The notes under the pieces were generated by a model. It was not told the origin of the DNA. It searched no databases and was given only the letters and a program-made list of their open reading frames with translations. The translations under genes and the position numbers were made by a program. Positions 23,538 to 32,284 of a stretch of DNA of 64,000 nt are shown in pieces (position 1 is the stretch's first letter; every line of letters starts with the position of its first letter). The stretch spans positions 39,307 through 103,306 of the forward strand of contig JAVBOH010000011.1 in the NCBI GenBank assembly GCA_031550725.1. The letters run 5' to 3'. This stretch comes from UBA946 sp031550725 (GTDB lineage: Bacteria; Bacillota; Clostridia; Oscillospirales; Ruminococcaceae).

Positions 23538-24488
23538 TTACTTCTTCAAAGTAAGAGCATATTTAACCTTTTCTGCGATATTCTCAGCAGATAAACCAAA
23601 CTCCTTAAGAAGTTCAACAGCAGGACCTGAATGACCGAATACATCATTAACTCCAACCTTAACAACAGGACATGGGCAGCATTCGGTAACAGCATCAGCA
23701 ACAGCAGAGCCAAGTCCGCCGATAATGCTGTGTTCCTCAGCAGTAACAATAACGCCAGTTTCACAAGCAGCCTTGCAAATTATATCCTTATCCAAAGGCT
23801 TGATAGTATGAATGTTGATAACACGAGCATTGATGCCATCCTTAGCCAAGTTTTCAGCAGCAGTCAAAGCCTCATTAACCAAAAGACCTGTCGCAACGAT
23901 GGTAACATCAGTGCCGTCTTTCAGAGTAACACCCTTGCCAATTTCAAACTTGTAGTCTGCATTGTCGTTGATTACAGGAACAGCAAGACGACCAAAACGC
24001 AGGTAAACAGGACCATCAAATTCAATAGCAGCCTTAACAGCAGCCTTCGCTTCAACATCATCGGATGGATTGATAATTGTCATCCCAGGGATTGTTCTCA
24101 TCAAAGCGATATCCTCATTACACTGATGTGTAGCACCATCCTCACCAACGGAAATACCCGCATGAGTAGCACCGATTTTAACGTTTATATGTGGGTAACC
24201 AATTGAGTTACGAACGATTTCATATGCACGACCAGCAGCAAACATAGCGAATGAGCTTGCGAAAACTTTTTTACCGCATGAAGCAAGACCAGCAGCAACA
24301 CCCATCATGTTAGCCTCGGCAATACCGCAGTCAACAAATCTTTCAGGACAAGCCTTTTTGAATACACCAGTTTTTGTTGCAGCAGCAAGGTCTGCATCAA
24401 GAACAATTAAATCCTCATATTGTGAAGCAAGCTCAGCAAGAGCCTCGCCATAACTATCTCTGGTTGCTTTTTTAATTACATCTGCCAT
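23538..24488 (-). CDS. Transketolase, C-terminal subunit
   Basis: The pyrimidine-binding and C-terminal half of a two-gene transketolase, which moves two-carbon units between pentose-phosphate sugars with thiamine diphosphate. The 316 residues include VDCGIAEANMMGVAAGLAS (the glutamate that activates ThDP), GATHAGISVGEDGATHQCNEDIALM-type loops and a DVTIVATGLLVNEAL C-terminal domain start. It lies 26 bp after the gene for the N-terminal half. Split transketolases are usual in many Firmicutes and archaea. The 1-deoxyxylulose synthase family is related, but the split, adjacent arrangement fits transketolase. Confidence 0.9.
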   Translation of the reverse strand: MADVIKKATRDSYGEALAELASQYEDLIVLDADLAAATKTGVFKKACPERFVDCGIAEANMMGVAAGLASCGKKVFASSFAMFAAGRAYEIVRNSIGYPHINVKIGATHAGISVGEDGATHQCNEDIALMRTIPGMTIINPSDDVEAKAAVKAAIEFDGPVYLRFGRLAVPVINDNADYKFEIGKGVTLKDGTDVTIVATGLLVNEALTAAENLAKDGINARVINIHTIKPLDKDIICKAACETGVIVTAEEHSIIGGLGSAVADAVTECCPCPVVKVGVNDVFGHSGPAVELLKEFGLSAENIAEKVKYALTLKK

Positions 24489-24514
24489 TTATTTATACCA
24501 ACCTTTCTATAAGA

Positions 24515-25357
24515 TTACTTTTGTAAAGCATCAAGCTTAGCTTTAAGTTCGTTCATAGCAATTTCGTACTGTTCAGCATTTGGAGCAGCACCATGCCAGT
24601 TAACATTATTCTCCATAAAGGATATATCCTTGCCTTTTGTACTAGTTTGAATAATAGCAACAGGCTTACCGTTAATCTTTTCAGCCTCGTCAAAAGCACG
24701 AGCAATATCATCAAAATCATGAGCATCCATAGTGATAACGTGCCAGCCGAAAGCCTCGAACTTATCAGTAATAGGCATTGGCGAACAAACCTCTGTGATT
24801 TTACCGTCAATCTGAAGTCCGTTGTTATCAATGATAGCAACAAGGTTATCAAGTTTGTTGTGAGCAGCAAACATAGCAGCTTCCCAAACCTGACCTTCTT
24901 CAATTTCACCGTCACCAAGGATAGCATAAACCTTATAAGCAGCAGCATCAAACTTGCCAGCCAAAGCCATACCACAAGCAGCAGAAATACCCTGTCCAAG
25001 TGAGCCAGTACTCATATCAACACCAGGAGTACCCTTCATATCAGGATGTCCCTGTAACATAGCACCGATGTGACGAAGCTTTTTAAGCTCGTCCTCTGCA
25101 AAGAACCCCCTCTGTGCAAGAACAGAATAAAGTGCAGGAGCGCAGTGTCCCTTTGAAAGAACAACCCTGTCCCTATCAGCCATTTTAGGATTTTTTACAT
25201 CAACATTGAGCTTAGAAAAATACAAGTATGTCAGCAAATCAGTGATAGAAAGTGAGCCGCCCGGATGACCGGATTTAGCGTTATAAACGCCCTCAATAAC
25301 TCCCATTCTAACCTTACACGCAGTTATTTCCAATTGTTTTTTAATAGATGCATCCAT
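24515..25357 (-). CDS. Transketolase, N-terminal (ThDP pyrophosphate-binding) subunit
   Basis: The 280-residue half that binds the ThDP diphosphate and magnesium: GHPGGSLSITDLLTYLYF near residue 32, the GDGEIEEGQVWEAAMFAAHN metal-diphosphate motif, and VAIIDNNGLQIDG. It pairs with the product of the next gene. The start is ATG 25357; the longer frame begins at a TTG that overlaps the AAAGGTAGG ribosome site. It follows the HAD phosphatase gene by 44 bp on the same strand. Confidence 0.91.
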   Translation of the reverse strand: MDASIKKQLEITACKVRMGVIEGVYNAKSGHPGGSLSITDLLTYLYFSKLNVDVKNPKMADRDRVVLSKGHCAPALYSVLAQRGFFAEDELKKLRHIGAMLQGHPDMKGTPGVDMSTGSLGQGISAACGMALAGKFDAAAYKVYAILGDGEIEEGQVWEAAMFAAHNKLDNLVAIIDNNGLQIDGKITEVCSPMPITDKFEAFGWHVITMDAHDFDDIARAFDEAEKINGKPVAIIQTSTKGKDISFMENNVNWHGAAPNAEQYEIAMNELKAKLDALQK

Positions 25358-25401
25358 TTTAAATAACCTACCTTTCAAGAATATATCAAAACAAAATAAG
25401 G

Positions 25402-26217
25402 TTAATCCTTATATTTGTCCAATATGTAATTAATTATTTCAGCAATAAAACCATTACTGCAATCAGCTTTTGCTACATAATCGGAGACATTTTTAACACA
25501 GTCCAGCGCATTTGCGGGACAAGCAGCAATGTCAGCAGCCTCAAGCATAGTAACATCATTATCATAATCACCGCAAGCGACGATGCAATAATCATGCAGC
25601 TTATATTCATCAATTATCCACTTCAAAGCATCACCCTTTGATGTACCCTTTGGCAGCATTTCAAAGTAAGTTTTACTAGACGGAATAAAATCAACCTCGT
25701 TATAATTTTTTGTATCTATATACTTTTTTAGTTCAGCAATATTTGATGGCTCATCAGCAAAAAGAACTTTCATCCATTCCCCCATTGGAATTTTATCAAG
25801 TGAAACCCTTGCAAACTCACCATTTTTATAAGATAATTCGATATGCACTTCTTCGCTCGGGTTTGATTTTGGAACATAAGTAAAGTTCATTAAGTCAACC
25901 TCTGCCGCCATCTCAGGATATTTCTGAAATACATCATCAATAATATCAAATGCTGAATTTGGTAGATGTTTTTGCATAACAGACTTATCTTTTTGCAAGT
26001 CATAAACCAAACCGCCATTAAAAAGTATGACGGGTGCATTTATATCAATCTTATCAAAATATTGTGATGCTGACGACAATGACCTGCCAGTTGCAATAGA
26101 AAACATATTGTCATGTTTAATAAATTCATCGACAGCCATCTTGTCAACAGGATTTATAATCTTATTCACAGGCAGCAAAGTACCATCCATATCTGTAATA
26201 AGCAGGATTTTTTTCAT
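25402..26217 (-). CDS. Cof-type HAD-IIB family phosphatase
   Basis: A 271-residue haloacid dehalogenase-type hydrolase, probably acting on sugar phosphates or nucleotides. Motif I is DMDGTLL with Asp9 and Asp11; motif II is SIATGRSLSSA; the C2B cap lies between about residues 90 and 185. A Lys precedes motif IV, CGDYDNDVTMLEAAD, near the end. The substrate cannot be inferred from sequence. It is 10 bp after the pseudouridine synthase gene and part of the large minus-strand block. Confidence 0.88.
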   Translation of the reverse strand: MKKILLITDMDGTLLPVNKIINPVDKMAVDEFIKHDNMFSIATGRSLSSASQYFDKIDINAPVILFNGGLVYDLQKDKSVMQKHLPNSAFDIIDDVFQKYPEMAAEVDLMNFTYVPKSNPSEEVHIELSYKNGEFARVSLDKIPMGEWMKVLFADEPSNIAELKKYIDTKNYNEVDFIPSSKTYFEMLPKGTSKGDALKWIIDEYKLHDYCIVACGDYDNDVTMLEAADIAACPANALDCVKNVSDYVAKADCSNGFIAEIINYILDKYKD

Positions 26218-26227
26218 TAAGTATAAC

Positions 26228-27139
26228 CTACAATTTCTTGATTTTATCTAAAGCATTAACAAAATATTCAGGCAGCTCGCTATCAAAGAAAAGTTCCGCA
26301 TTTGTAATTGGATGAACAAACCCAATCTTTTTAGCGTGCAGACATTGACCGTCACACAGCCTTGATGCCTTTCCATAAACATCATCACCCAAAACAGAAT
26401 GACCAATATAAGCCATATGAACACGGATTTGATGTGTTCTGCCTGTATATAAATTAAGCTTAACAAGAGAATAACCGTTAAATTCTTCTATAACTGTATA
26501 CTCTGTTTTCGCATATTTCGAATTTTGTTCGGTAACACACATCTTTTTTCTGTCAACATGATGACGTCCAATCGGTGCCTCAACGAAACCATTATGCTCC
26601 TTTAGGTGACCATGGACGATCGCCATATATTCACGGGAAAAGCTATGTTCTTTTATCTGCTCCGCAAGACCTAAGTGTGCCTTGTCAGTCTTAGCGACAA
26701 TTAATAAACCACTTGTCATCTTATCAATACGATGAACAATTCCAGGGCGTATCACCCCATTTATCGAGGACAACTTTCCCTCACAATGATAAAGCAGCGC
26801 ATTAACAAGTGTACCGCTGTAATTACTTGGTGCAGGATGAACAACCATACCTTTCGGCTTGTTGACAACAAGCAAATCATCATCCTGATAAACAATATCA
26901 ACAGGGATATTTTCAGCAACAGCATCAAGCAAAACAGGTTCGGGAATAATAATTTTTATGGTATCACCATTTTTAAGCTTGTGATTTTTCGATATAGCCT
27001 TATCATTTACAGTAACAGCACCGTCAGTAATAAGCTTTTGAAGTGCCGACCGAGTTACATCAATATCGCACGACATTATCCATTTATCAACACGTATATC
27101 AGAATCAATTTCTGATACCGTAAAAATTAATTCATTCAT
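26228..27139 (-). CDS. RluA/RluD-family pseudouridine synthase
   Basis: Isomerises uridines in 23S rRNA; RluD-type enzymes act on helix 69. The 303-residue protein has an N-terminal S4 domain (about 14-75) followed by the catalytic domain with IVHRIDKMTSGLLIVAKT, where the Asp of HRIDxxTSG is the nucleophile, and the conserved GRTHQIRVHMA. The start overlaps the lspA stop by 8 bp, the standard lspA-rluD pair of Firmicutes. The exact target base is not provable here. Confidence 0.92.
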   Translation of the reverse strand: MNELIFTVSEIDSDIRVDKWIMSCDIDVTRSALQKLITDGAVTVNDKAISKNHKLKNGDTIKIIIPEPVLLDAVAENIPVDIVYQDDDLLVVNKPKGMVVHPAPSNYSGTLVNALLYHCEGKLSSINGVIRPGIVHRIDKMTSGLLIVAKTDKAHLGLAEQIKEHSFSREYMAIVHGHLKEHNGFVEAPIGRHHVDRKKMCVTEQNSKYAKTEYTVIEEFNGYSLVKLNLYTGRTHQIRVHMAYIGHSVLGDDVYGKASRLCDGQCLHAKKIGFVHPITNAELFFDSELPEYFVNALDKIKKL

Positions 27140-27620
27140 CCGATTTAATCGCCTTTTTCTCTTTCACATCATTAATAACGGCATACAATAAAAACAAGCA
27201 AGCACCGATAACAACACACATATCAGCGAAATTAAAAATAGCAAAACTGAAAAATCTCACTTCGATATAATCAATAACATAGCCAAGTCTAATCCTGTCA
27301 ATGATGTTGCCAAGACCGCCAGAAATTATGAGTGTTGCAGAAACAAGAATAAATTTATCTTTTTTACAAAACTTGATAACATAAAAAATCAAGCCGCTGA
27401 TAAGAAGTATATTCAAAATGAGAAGAAAATATTTTGCACCACTAAAGCTGCTAAAAGCTGCACCATCATTTTCGGCATAACGAAAACCAATAAAATCAAA
27501 GTCACCAAACTTAATAAAGTCCATAACTCTAACTGGCATAAGAGTATTTACAGCCCAGTATTTAATAATTTGGTCAATAATAACCAAAGCTATACCTATA
27601 AGGAATAAAATAACAATCAT
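27132..27620 (-). CDS. lspA: Signal peptidase II (prolipoprotein peptidase)
   Basis: Aspartyl membrane protease that cuts lipoprotein signal peptides before the lipidated Cys. The 162-residue protein has four membrane segments. The catalytic aspartates are in GNIIDRIRLGYVIDYI and FNFADMCVVIG. The many lipoproteins in this window are its expected substrates. GGAGGG lies 12 bases ahead of ATG, a long spacing, and a possible hairpin (27627-27673) includes it. Confidence 0.94.
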   Translation of the reverse strand: MIVILFLIGIALVIIDQIIKYWAVNTLMPVRVMDFIKFGDFDFIGFRYAENDGAAFSSFSGAKYFLLILNILLISGLIFYVIKFCKKDKFILVSATLIISGGLGNIIDRIRLGYVIDYIEVRFFSFAIFNFADMCVVIGACLFLLYAVINDVKEKKAIKSDE

Positions 27621-27626
27621 AAAATA

Positions 27627-27673
27627 CCCATGCCCTCCAGTAATAATTATTTATAAAAAATGTATGGCATGGG
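27627..27673 (-). promoter_or_regulatory. Possible hairpin in the lspA leader covering its ribosome site
   Basis: CCCATGCC (27627-27634) is complementary to GGCATGGG (27666-27673); the ribosome site GGAGGG of lspA (27633-27638 on the minus strand) overlaps one arm. The 31-nt loop makes this modest. Confidence 0.35.
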
Positions 27674-27725
27674 TTCACGCCAACTTTCTTCTTTTTAAAA
27701 TATTTAATGTTCCCTCATAACCTAG

Positions 27726-27753
27726 ATTAAGCTACCAAAAATGGTAGCTTAAT
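27726..27753 (-). terminator. Hairpin between divIVA and lspA
   Basis: ATTAAGCTACC / GGTAGCTTAAT perfect 11-bp stem with 6-nt loop, 13 bp after the divIVA stop. The T tract after it on the minus strand is weak, so termination may be partial. Confidence 0.55.
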
Positions 27754-27765
27754 TATTAAAAATAA

Positions 27766-28440
27766 TTATCTATTTTCTCCAAACTTCAAATCAGAAAATC
27801 TGCTTCTGCTTTGTGAGCCTTCGCCAAATGGAGCGGAAGTACTCGCATCAAAAGCACGGGTTGAATCCAAATCAGCCGCAGCATTAACAGTCTGCTGGAC
27901 TGGCTCAGCAACAGTTTCATTTGCAGCTTCCTGAACAGGAGCAGCAGCTTCAGTATACTCAGGAGCTGAATTAGTTTCATCCTCATCTTCATCGTCAAAA
28001 TCAGGGATGGCAGTAATCTGCGCAAGGTGGCCCTTGTACATAGCAAGCAAGTTAGCCTTAAAATCAGTTACCTGCTGCTGCATTTTATTTAAATTATGTT
28101 TTTCTTTTTCAAGCTGAATTTTAGTGCCGCCGATAATTTCACCAGCTTTAACAGTAGCATCTGCCAAGATTTTATCAGCATTAGCCTGAGCTTCAGCGAC
28201 AACCTGTCTGCCCTGCTTTTGTGCACCGATAAGAGCATCCTTAAGTGCCTCTTCATCTTTTTTATATTCACGAACGCTCTCAACTAGAACTTCGATTTTC
28301 TTCTCTGTTTCTTCTTTTTCCTTTTGATATCTTGTCATCTGAAGTGCAATTTCTCTTAGGAAATCATCAACCTCAGTTGGACTATAACCTGGCTTTGTCT
28401 GTTCAAATCTCTTGTTGTTAATTTCCTTAGCAGTTATCAT
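27766..28440 (-). CDS. divIVA: DivIVA-domain cell division/polarity protein
   Basis: A 224-residue DivIVA-family protein. The N-terminal lipid-binding domain contains EINNKRFEQTKPGYSPTEVDDFLREI. A long coiled coil (about 30-150) follows, then an acidic Ala/Pro/Thr-rich tail ending SRFSDLKFG. It marks curved membrane at septa and poles. Its place after ylmH matches the division cluster of Bacillus; the usual following ileS gene is not here. Confidence 0.92.
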   Translation of the reverse strand: MITAKEINNKRFEQTKPGYSPTEVDDFLREIALQMTRYQKEKEETEKKIEVLVESVREYKKDEEALKDALIGAQKQGRQVVAEAQANADKILADATVKAGEIIGGTKIQLEKEKHNLNKMQQQVTDFKANLLAMYKGHLAQITAIPDFDDEDEDETNSAPEYTEAAAPVQEAANETVAEPVQQTVNAAADLDSTRAFDASTSAPFGEGSQSRSRFSDLKFGENR

Positions 28441-28474
28441 TTTTCAAAACCATCCTTTATATTTATTATAACGT

Positions 28475-29296
28475 TTATGTATATTTTTTAACACAAATAA
28501 ACAGCCTGTCTTTTTTAGTTTTATTCCCGACACTATCTAAAATAAACTTTCCATAGCCTCTTATTGAAAAGGTATCACCCTCATCAAGCAACGCAGACGG
28601 CTGAAGTTCATTCGAAAGCGGAATAAATTGATAATCATTATGCTTAACATTTCTGTATCTGATTGAAACACTTCCACACTTAATAAGCATAGCAGATTTT
28701 TCACGGCTAAGCCTTGTACAAAGCGATACTATGCAATCAAGACGCAGTGATGAAACTGTTCCTTTAATTTCAGAAAAGTTATCATTTTTAATAATTTCGG
28801 GATTATCAAGTGCAGTAATCTTTACTCCAACAGAACCAATTTTAACACACTCCGATGATATAATCTCAACAGCAGTTTTATAAACAAAAGCAACTGTACA
28901 GCCATCGTTAACGATAATATCCCCAACAAGACTTCGGTCGATTCTCTTTGACATAAACGAGCCTAAAAAGTCCCTGTGTGAAAGCTTATATTCAGGTTTA
29001 TACCTAAAGCAAAGGGCTTGAATCGGAAACTCCTCATTCACATTATCCATCGGATAAAACTCAGGAAAAATACCGATTATATTTCTTGACGCATCCTCAT
29101 ATCCTCCCCAAAGAATATATGACACACCAATATGATTAGCAGCAGAAACAGCAAGTGAAATCTGCATATCATCAAGGAAAAAGGAAAACTTAGGCTGATG
29201 CTTTTTTTCTGCAATATCAGCCATATCGCCAATTCTGGCAACAATAACTTTATCCTCATCAGAAAGTTTCTTGAAAAATTCGCCCGAAAAATTCAT
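28475..29296 (-). CDS. ylmH: YlmH-family S4-domain RNA-binding protein
   Basis: A 273-residue protein of the division cluster. It has an N-terminal region with FSFFLDDMQISLAVSAA, a YRHRDFLGSFM-like central motif (here KLSHRDFLGSFMSKRIDRS) and a C-terminal S4 domain (about 183-245). Work in Bacillus links YlmH to the rescue of stalled ribosomes, with RqcH-like activity on 50S-peptidyl-tRNA. It starts within the stop region of sepF (one shared base at 29296), implying coupling. Confidence 0.9.
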   Translation of the reverse strand: MNFSGEFFKKLSDEDKVIVARIGDMADIAEKKHQPKFSFFLDDMQISLAVSAANHIGVSYILWGGYEDASRNIIGIFPEFYPMDNVNEEFPIQALCFRYKPEYKLSHRDFLGSFMSKRIDRSLVGDIIVNDGCTVAFVYKTAVEIISSECVKIGSVGVKITALDNPEIIKNDNFSEIKGTVSSLRLDCIVSLCTRLSREKSAMLIKCGSVSIRYRNVKHNDYQFIPLSNELQPSALLDEGDTFSIRGYGKFILDSVGNKTKKDRLFICVKKYT

Positions 29297-29727
29297 TACA
29301 GGAATACGCCGTTGCTTTCAAGCTCACCAACCAAATCATCACCAACAAAGCCAACATTATAAGGTGTGATAATGAATGTGTTGTTAGCAACACCCTTAAA
29401 GCTACCGCCATTAGCATAAGCAACGCCAGCTAAAAAGTCAGAAATTCTAACTGAAACCTCTGGGTCGGTTGACTCAAGATTAAGTACAACAGTTTTCTTA
29501 GCATTCAAGTGGTCAGCAATCTGTTTTGAATCGGAGAAAACCTCAGGTTTAACAAGAATAACCTGTAACTGTGCAGTTGCATGGATATTCAAAACACGGT
29601 TTTTCTTATAATCTTCATTTTGAGTTGGATAGTCATTTGAGGAATCAAATCCCTCATTCACCATCTCGTCTTCTTCATCACCATTCAAACCCAAAATTTC
29701 ATTTTTAATATAATCAATAATACTCAT
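29296..29727 (-). CDS. sepF: Cell division protein SepF
   Basis: Membrane-binding FtsZ partner that organises the Z-ring. The 143 residues comprise an N-terminal region (start MSIIDYIKNEIL; the amphipathic helix normally lies here), an acidic linker and the globular SepF domain (about 55-135) with ETVVLNLE-like VVLNLESTDPEVSVRISDFLAGV and GGSFKGVANNTFIITP. Gene order yggS-sepF-ylmH-divIVA is the classical distal division cluster; ylmG (YggT) is missing between sepF and ylmH. Confidence 0.94.
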   Translation of the reverse strand: MSIIDYIKNEILGLNGDEEDEMVNEGFDSSNDYPTQNEDYKKNRVLNIHATAQLQVILVKPEVFSDSKQIADHLNAKKTVVLNLESTDPEVSVRISDFLAGVAYANGGSFKGVANNTFIITPYNVGFVGDDLVGELESNGVFL

Positions 29728-29833
29728 TGATATCTACCTCTCTCTTTTTTCCCCGATTTCATTCGTAAATGAAACCTGTTTTTATATTTTTGAGCCGACA
29801 AAGCGAACTCATAATTGCCATAAAATTTTGATG

Positions 29834-30514
29834 TCACAAATAATTTCTAGCACCAAATAACCCCGAGCCAATTCTGACTAAATTAGAACCATGCTTGACA
29901 GCTAATTCATAGTCGCCTGACATTCCCATCGAAAGAACAGGATTATCAAACTTTGATTTATAATTTGAAAACAGCTCCTGCATTTTATCAAAATAGCTTT
30001 CTGTATTATAAATCGGCGGTATCGCCATAAACCCACGGATTTTCACATTTTTAAGTTCAGATATTTCATGAAAAACCTCATCAAGCTGAATAGGTGTAAC
30101 CCCGCTTTTTGACTCCTCCATGCCAATATTAACTTCAATCAGAATATCCATAACCTTATTAGCAGCCATTGAAAGCCTGTTAATCTCCATACCAAGCTTA
30201 ACACTGTCCACAGAATGAATCATAGAAATGTCATCAATAATGTATTTAACCTTGTTAGTTTGAAGATGTCCAATAAAATGCACATCAGCGGATTTATCAT
30301 AAAACTCACGCTTTTCAAGGTATTCCTGAACACGGTTTTCACCCAAAAGTGAAATCCCATTTGAAACAGCAATATTTATCCTTTCAGCTTGAACTGTTTT
30401 TGTAACAGCCATAACCTTTATGATATCACCGGAACTGCGATATTTTGCCTTTGCTTCTTCAATGTTATAATTGATTTTCTTGACATTTTCAGAAATAACA
30501 TAGTCGTCAGTCAA
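29834..30514 (-). CDS. YggS/YlmE-family pyridoxal phosphate homeostasis protein
   Basis: Single-domain PLP-binding protein with the alanine racemase N-terminal fold; it carries and buffers PLP rather than catalysing a known reaction. Features: IKVMAVTKTV with the PLP lysine, GISLLGENRVQEYLEK, VHFIGHLQTNK, and a C-terminal LSMGMSGDYELAV...VRIGSGLFG. The likely start is TTG 30514, eight bases after AAGGGAG; an in-frame TTG at 30532 precedes that site. It lies 106 bp upstream of sepF. Confidence 0.9.
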   Translation of the reverse strand: MTDDYVISENVKKINYNIEEAKAKYRSSGDIIKVMAVTKTVQAERINIAVSNGISLLGENRVQEYLEKREFYDKSADVHFIGHLQTNKVKYIIDDISMIHSVDSVKLGMEINRLSMAANKVMDILIEVNIGMEESKSGVTPIQLDEVFHEISELKNVKIRGFMAIPPIYNTESYFDKMQELFSNYKSKFDNPVLSMGMSGDYELAVKHGSNLVRIGSGLFGARNYL

Positions 30515-30537
30515 TTGCAAAACTCCCTTCAAAAGAA

Positions 30538-31908
30538 TTATTCAAACAAAAAGTCCTCCATGCTGTTAACATCCGTATCACTATCCTCATCATCATTTTC
30601 TTCATCATCAGATTCGGTCAAATCCGTTTGAGTATCAGTAACACCCGAAATAACAGGATAGGTTTCTTCAGTGACAGCAGTAGTCACAGTAGTTTCAGCA
30701 AAATTTTTAATGCTCACATCACCTTGAATGATAATGTCATCATAAACGCTTAAAAAAGCAGAATCGGAGCTAACATCCGACAGTAAATATTCATCACATT
30801 CAAAGATAATATTAATCTTTTTAAAAGCGACCTTTTCACCCTGAAGTATGTAAACGCCTTTCTCATTATTCTGATTAAATCGAATGGCATCCCTTGGAAC
30901 TTTAATACCCTCATATTCATTCAAAACAAGCTCAACACGCTCAACCCTGCGCTGAACAAAATTATAAGTAAGCTTATCACATGAAAGAACAACAATGCTT
31001 ATATCGGGGTCGTCGGTCTTGAAAATATTAGTAATAACCGCTTCAACAATGTCAGGTGTTGAAGTAAATTTAAGCCTTACGATTTCAGTTTCCTTGACCG
31101 CATATTCCTTTGTGTTAACAAGTCCAATCATACTCCATTTATATCCGTTAACAACCTTGCCGACAGAATATTTATTTTTCTTCCTGTAATCAGTATCATC
31201 ACTGACAATTTTCTGTATCAGTTCAGCATTAATGTTTGATATTTTATCAGGTGACAGCACATTTTCATATCCATCAATATAGCTGATAAAATACCCCGAA
31301 TTATCGGAAGTAACAACATCAATAGGCATTTTTTGCTTTGCAGTGAACTTTTTAAGTTCTTTTTCAAGCTCATTTATACGAGAATTATAATCATACTCCT
31401 CTTTAATAACAATCTGATAAATTCCCATCAAAGTCTGCAATTGCTTACGTTCTGTAACAAGGGCTGCCAAATCATTTTTAGCAATAAGTGAAGTAATTAT
31501 CTGGTATTTTTCTTCAATCAGCGAAGATATAAACTCCGGCTGTGCAACGTCAGTTGTACCGGGATTCTGCATATTTTCAAGCAGCTTAATTTCACTTTCA
31601 AGCTTTTCAATCTGCTGATTAATATAAATGCTGTTTTCATCCTTATAAATATATGCAATTTCAGCATCCTTCGCAATTTTACTGCCGTCAGGCCATGGAT
31701 AACTCAAAACACCGCTGACAGTACTGTTAATAACAGTTTCATCACGAACATATACACCCTTGAAATCCACTTTTTCAGCAGACGAATACAAAAGTGCTGC
31801 TTCAGTTTTATAATCTTCATTAAAATGCAATGAAATCTGATGCACAAAGGTAATCAGAATTAGCATTGCAAGCAGAAAATAAATAAGATTTATTGTAAAA
31901 TTATTCAT
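30538..31908 (-). CDS. HlyD-like membrane-anchored protein of the division cluster
   Basis: A 456-residue protein with one N-terminal membrane segment (about 5-27), a beta/lipoyl-like segment (VDFKGVYVRDETVINSTVSGVLSYPWPDG), a coiled-coil hairpin (about 95-195), a beta-barrel region and a strongly acidic Ser/Thr tail. The order resembles HlyD membrane-fusion adaptors, yet no transporter is adjacent; it stands between hfq and yggS. Comparable proteins lie upstream of yggS-sepF in several Clostridia, suggesting a cell-envelope or division role (inference). Ends 23 bp before the yggS start. Confidence 0.72.
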   Translation of the reverse strand: MNNFTINLIYFLLAMLILITFVHQISLHFNEDYKTEAALLYSSAEKVDFKGVYVRDETVINSTVSGVLSYPWPDGSKIAKDAEIAYIYKDENSIYINQQIEKLESEIKLLENMQNPGTTDVAQPEFISSLIEEKYQIITSLIAKNDLAALVTERKQLQTLMGIYQIVIKEEYDYNSRINELEKELKKFTAKQKMPIDVVTSDNSGYFISYIDGYENVLSPDKISNINAELIQKIVSDDTDYRKKNKYSVGKVVNGYKWSMIGLVNTKEYAVKETEIVRLKFTSTPDIVEAVITNIFKTDDPDISIVVLSCDKLTYNFVQRRVERVELVLNEYEGIKVPRDAIRFNQNNEKGVYILQGEKVAFKKINIIFECDEYLLSDVSSDSAFLSVYDDIIIQGDVSIKNFAETTVTTAVTEETYPVISGVTDTQTDLTESDDEENDDEDSDTDVNSMEDFLFE

Positions 31909-31929
31909 TTAACCGTCCCGCAAACATAA

Positions 31930-32160
31930 TTATGGCTGGTCATCAAGTATAGAAATTGGCTTGGCAGGCACAATTGTAGACATAGCGTGCTTGAAAACAA
32001 GCTGCTGCTTACCGTCACAATCTAAGATAACAGTATAGCTGTCAAAGCCTTTAACAATCCCCTTAAACTGGAAACCATTTGTCAAAAATATAGTAACTAG
32101 GATTTTATCTTTTCTTGCTTGATTAAGAAAAACATCCTGTAAATTCAAAGATTTATTCAT
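31930..32160 (-). CDS. hfq: RNA chaperone Hfq
   Basis: A 76-residue Sm-like protein that forms hexamers and pairs small RNAs with mRNAs. Sm1 begins LQDVFLNQARKDK with ILVTIFLTNGFQFKGIVKGFDSYTVIL; Sm2 includes QLVFKHAMSTI, the KHA variant of the YKHAI motif. It lies 124 bp after miaA, the conserved miaA-hfq order, and 21 bp before the HlyD-like gene. The C-terminal tail is very short, as usual in Firmicutes. Confidence 0.95.
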   Translation of the reverse strand: MNKSLNLQDVFLNQARKDKILVTIFLTNGFQFKGIVKGFDSYTVILDCDGKQQLVFKHAMSTIVPAKPISILDDQP

Positions 32161-32284
32161 ATTCTGTTATACATCATTAACGATGTATGCCTCCTTTCAA
32201 AAAAGCAGTAATTTTAAACATTTAAAAACGAAGACAATTTATTAACAAAAAATAAAATAACATAAAATCTACGTAAAAAAATAC

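Noticed and set aside
23631..24206. 191-codon plus-strand frame opposite the transketolase subunit
   Set aside because: Antisense shadow of a conserved enzyme, rich in Ser/Asn, with no ribosome site.
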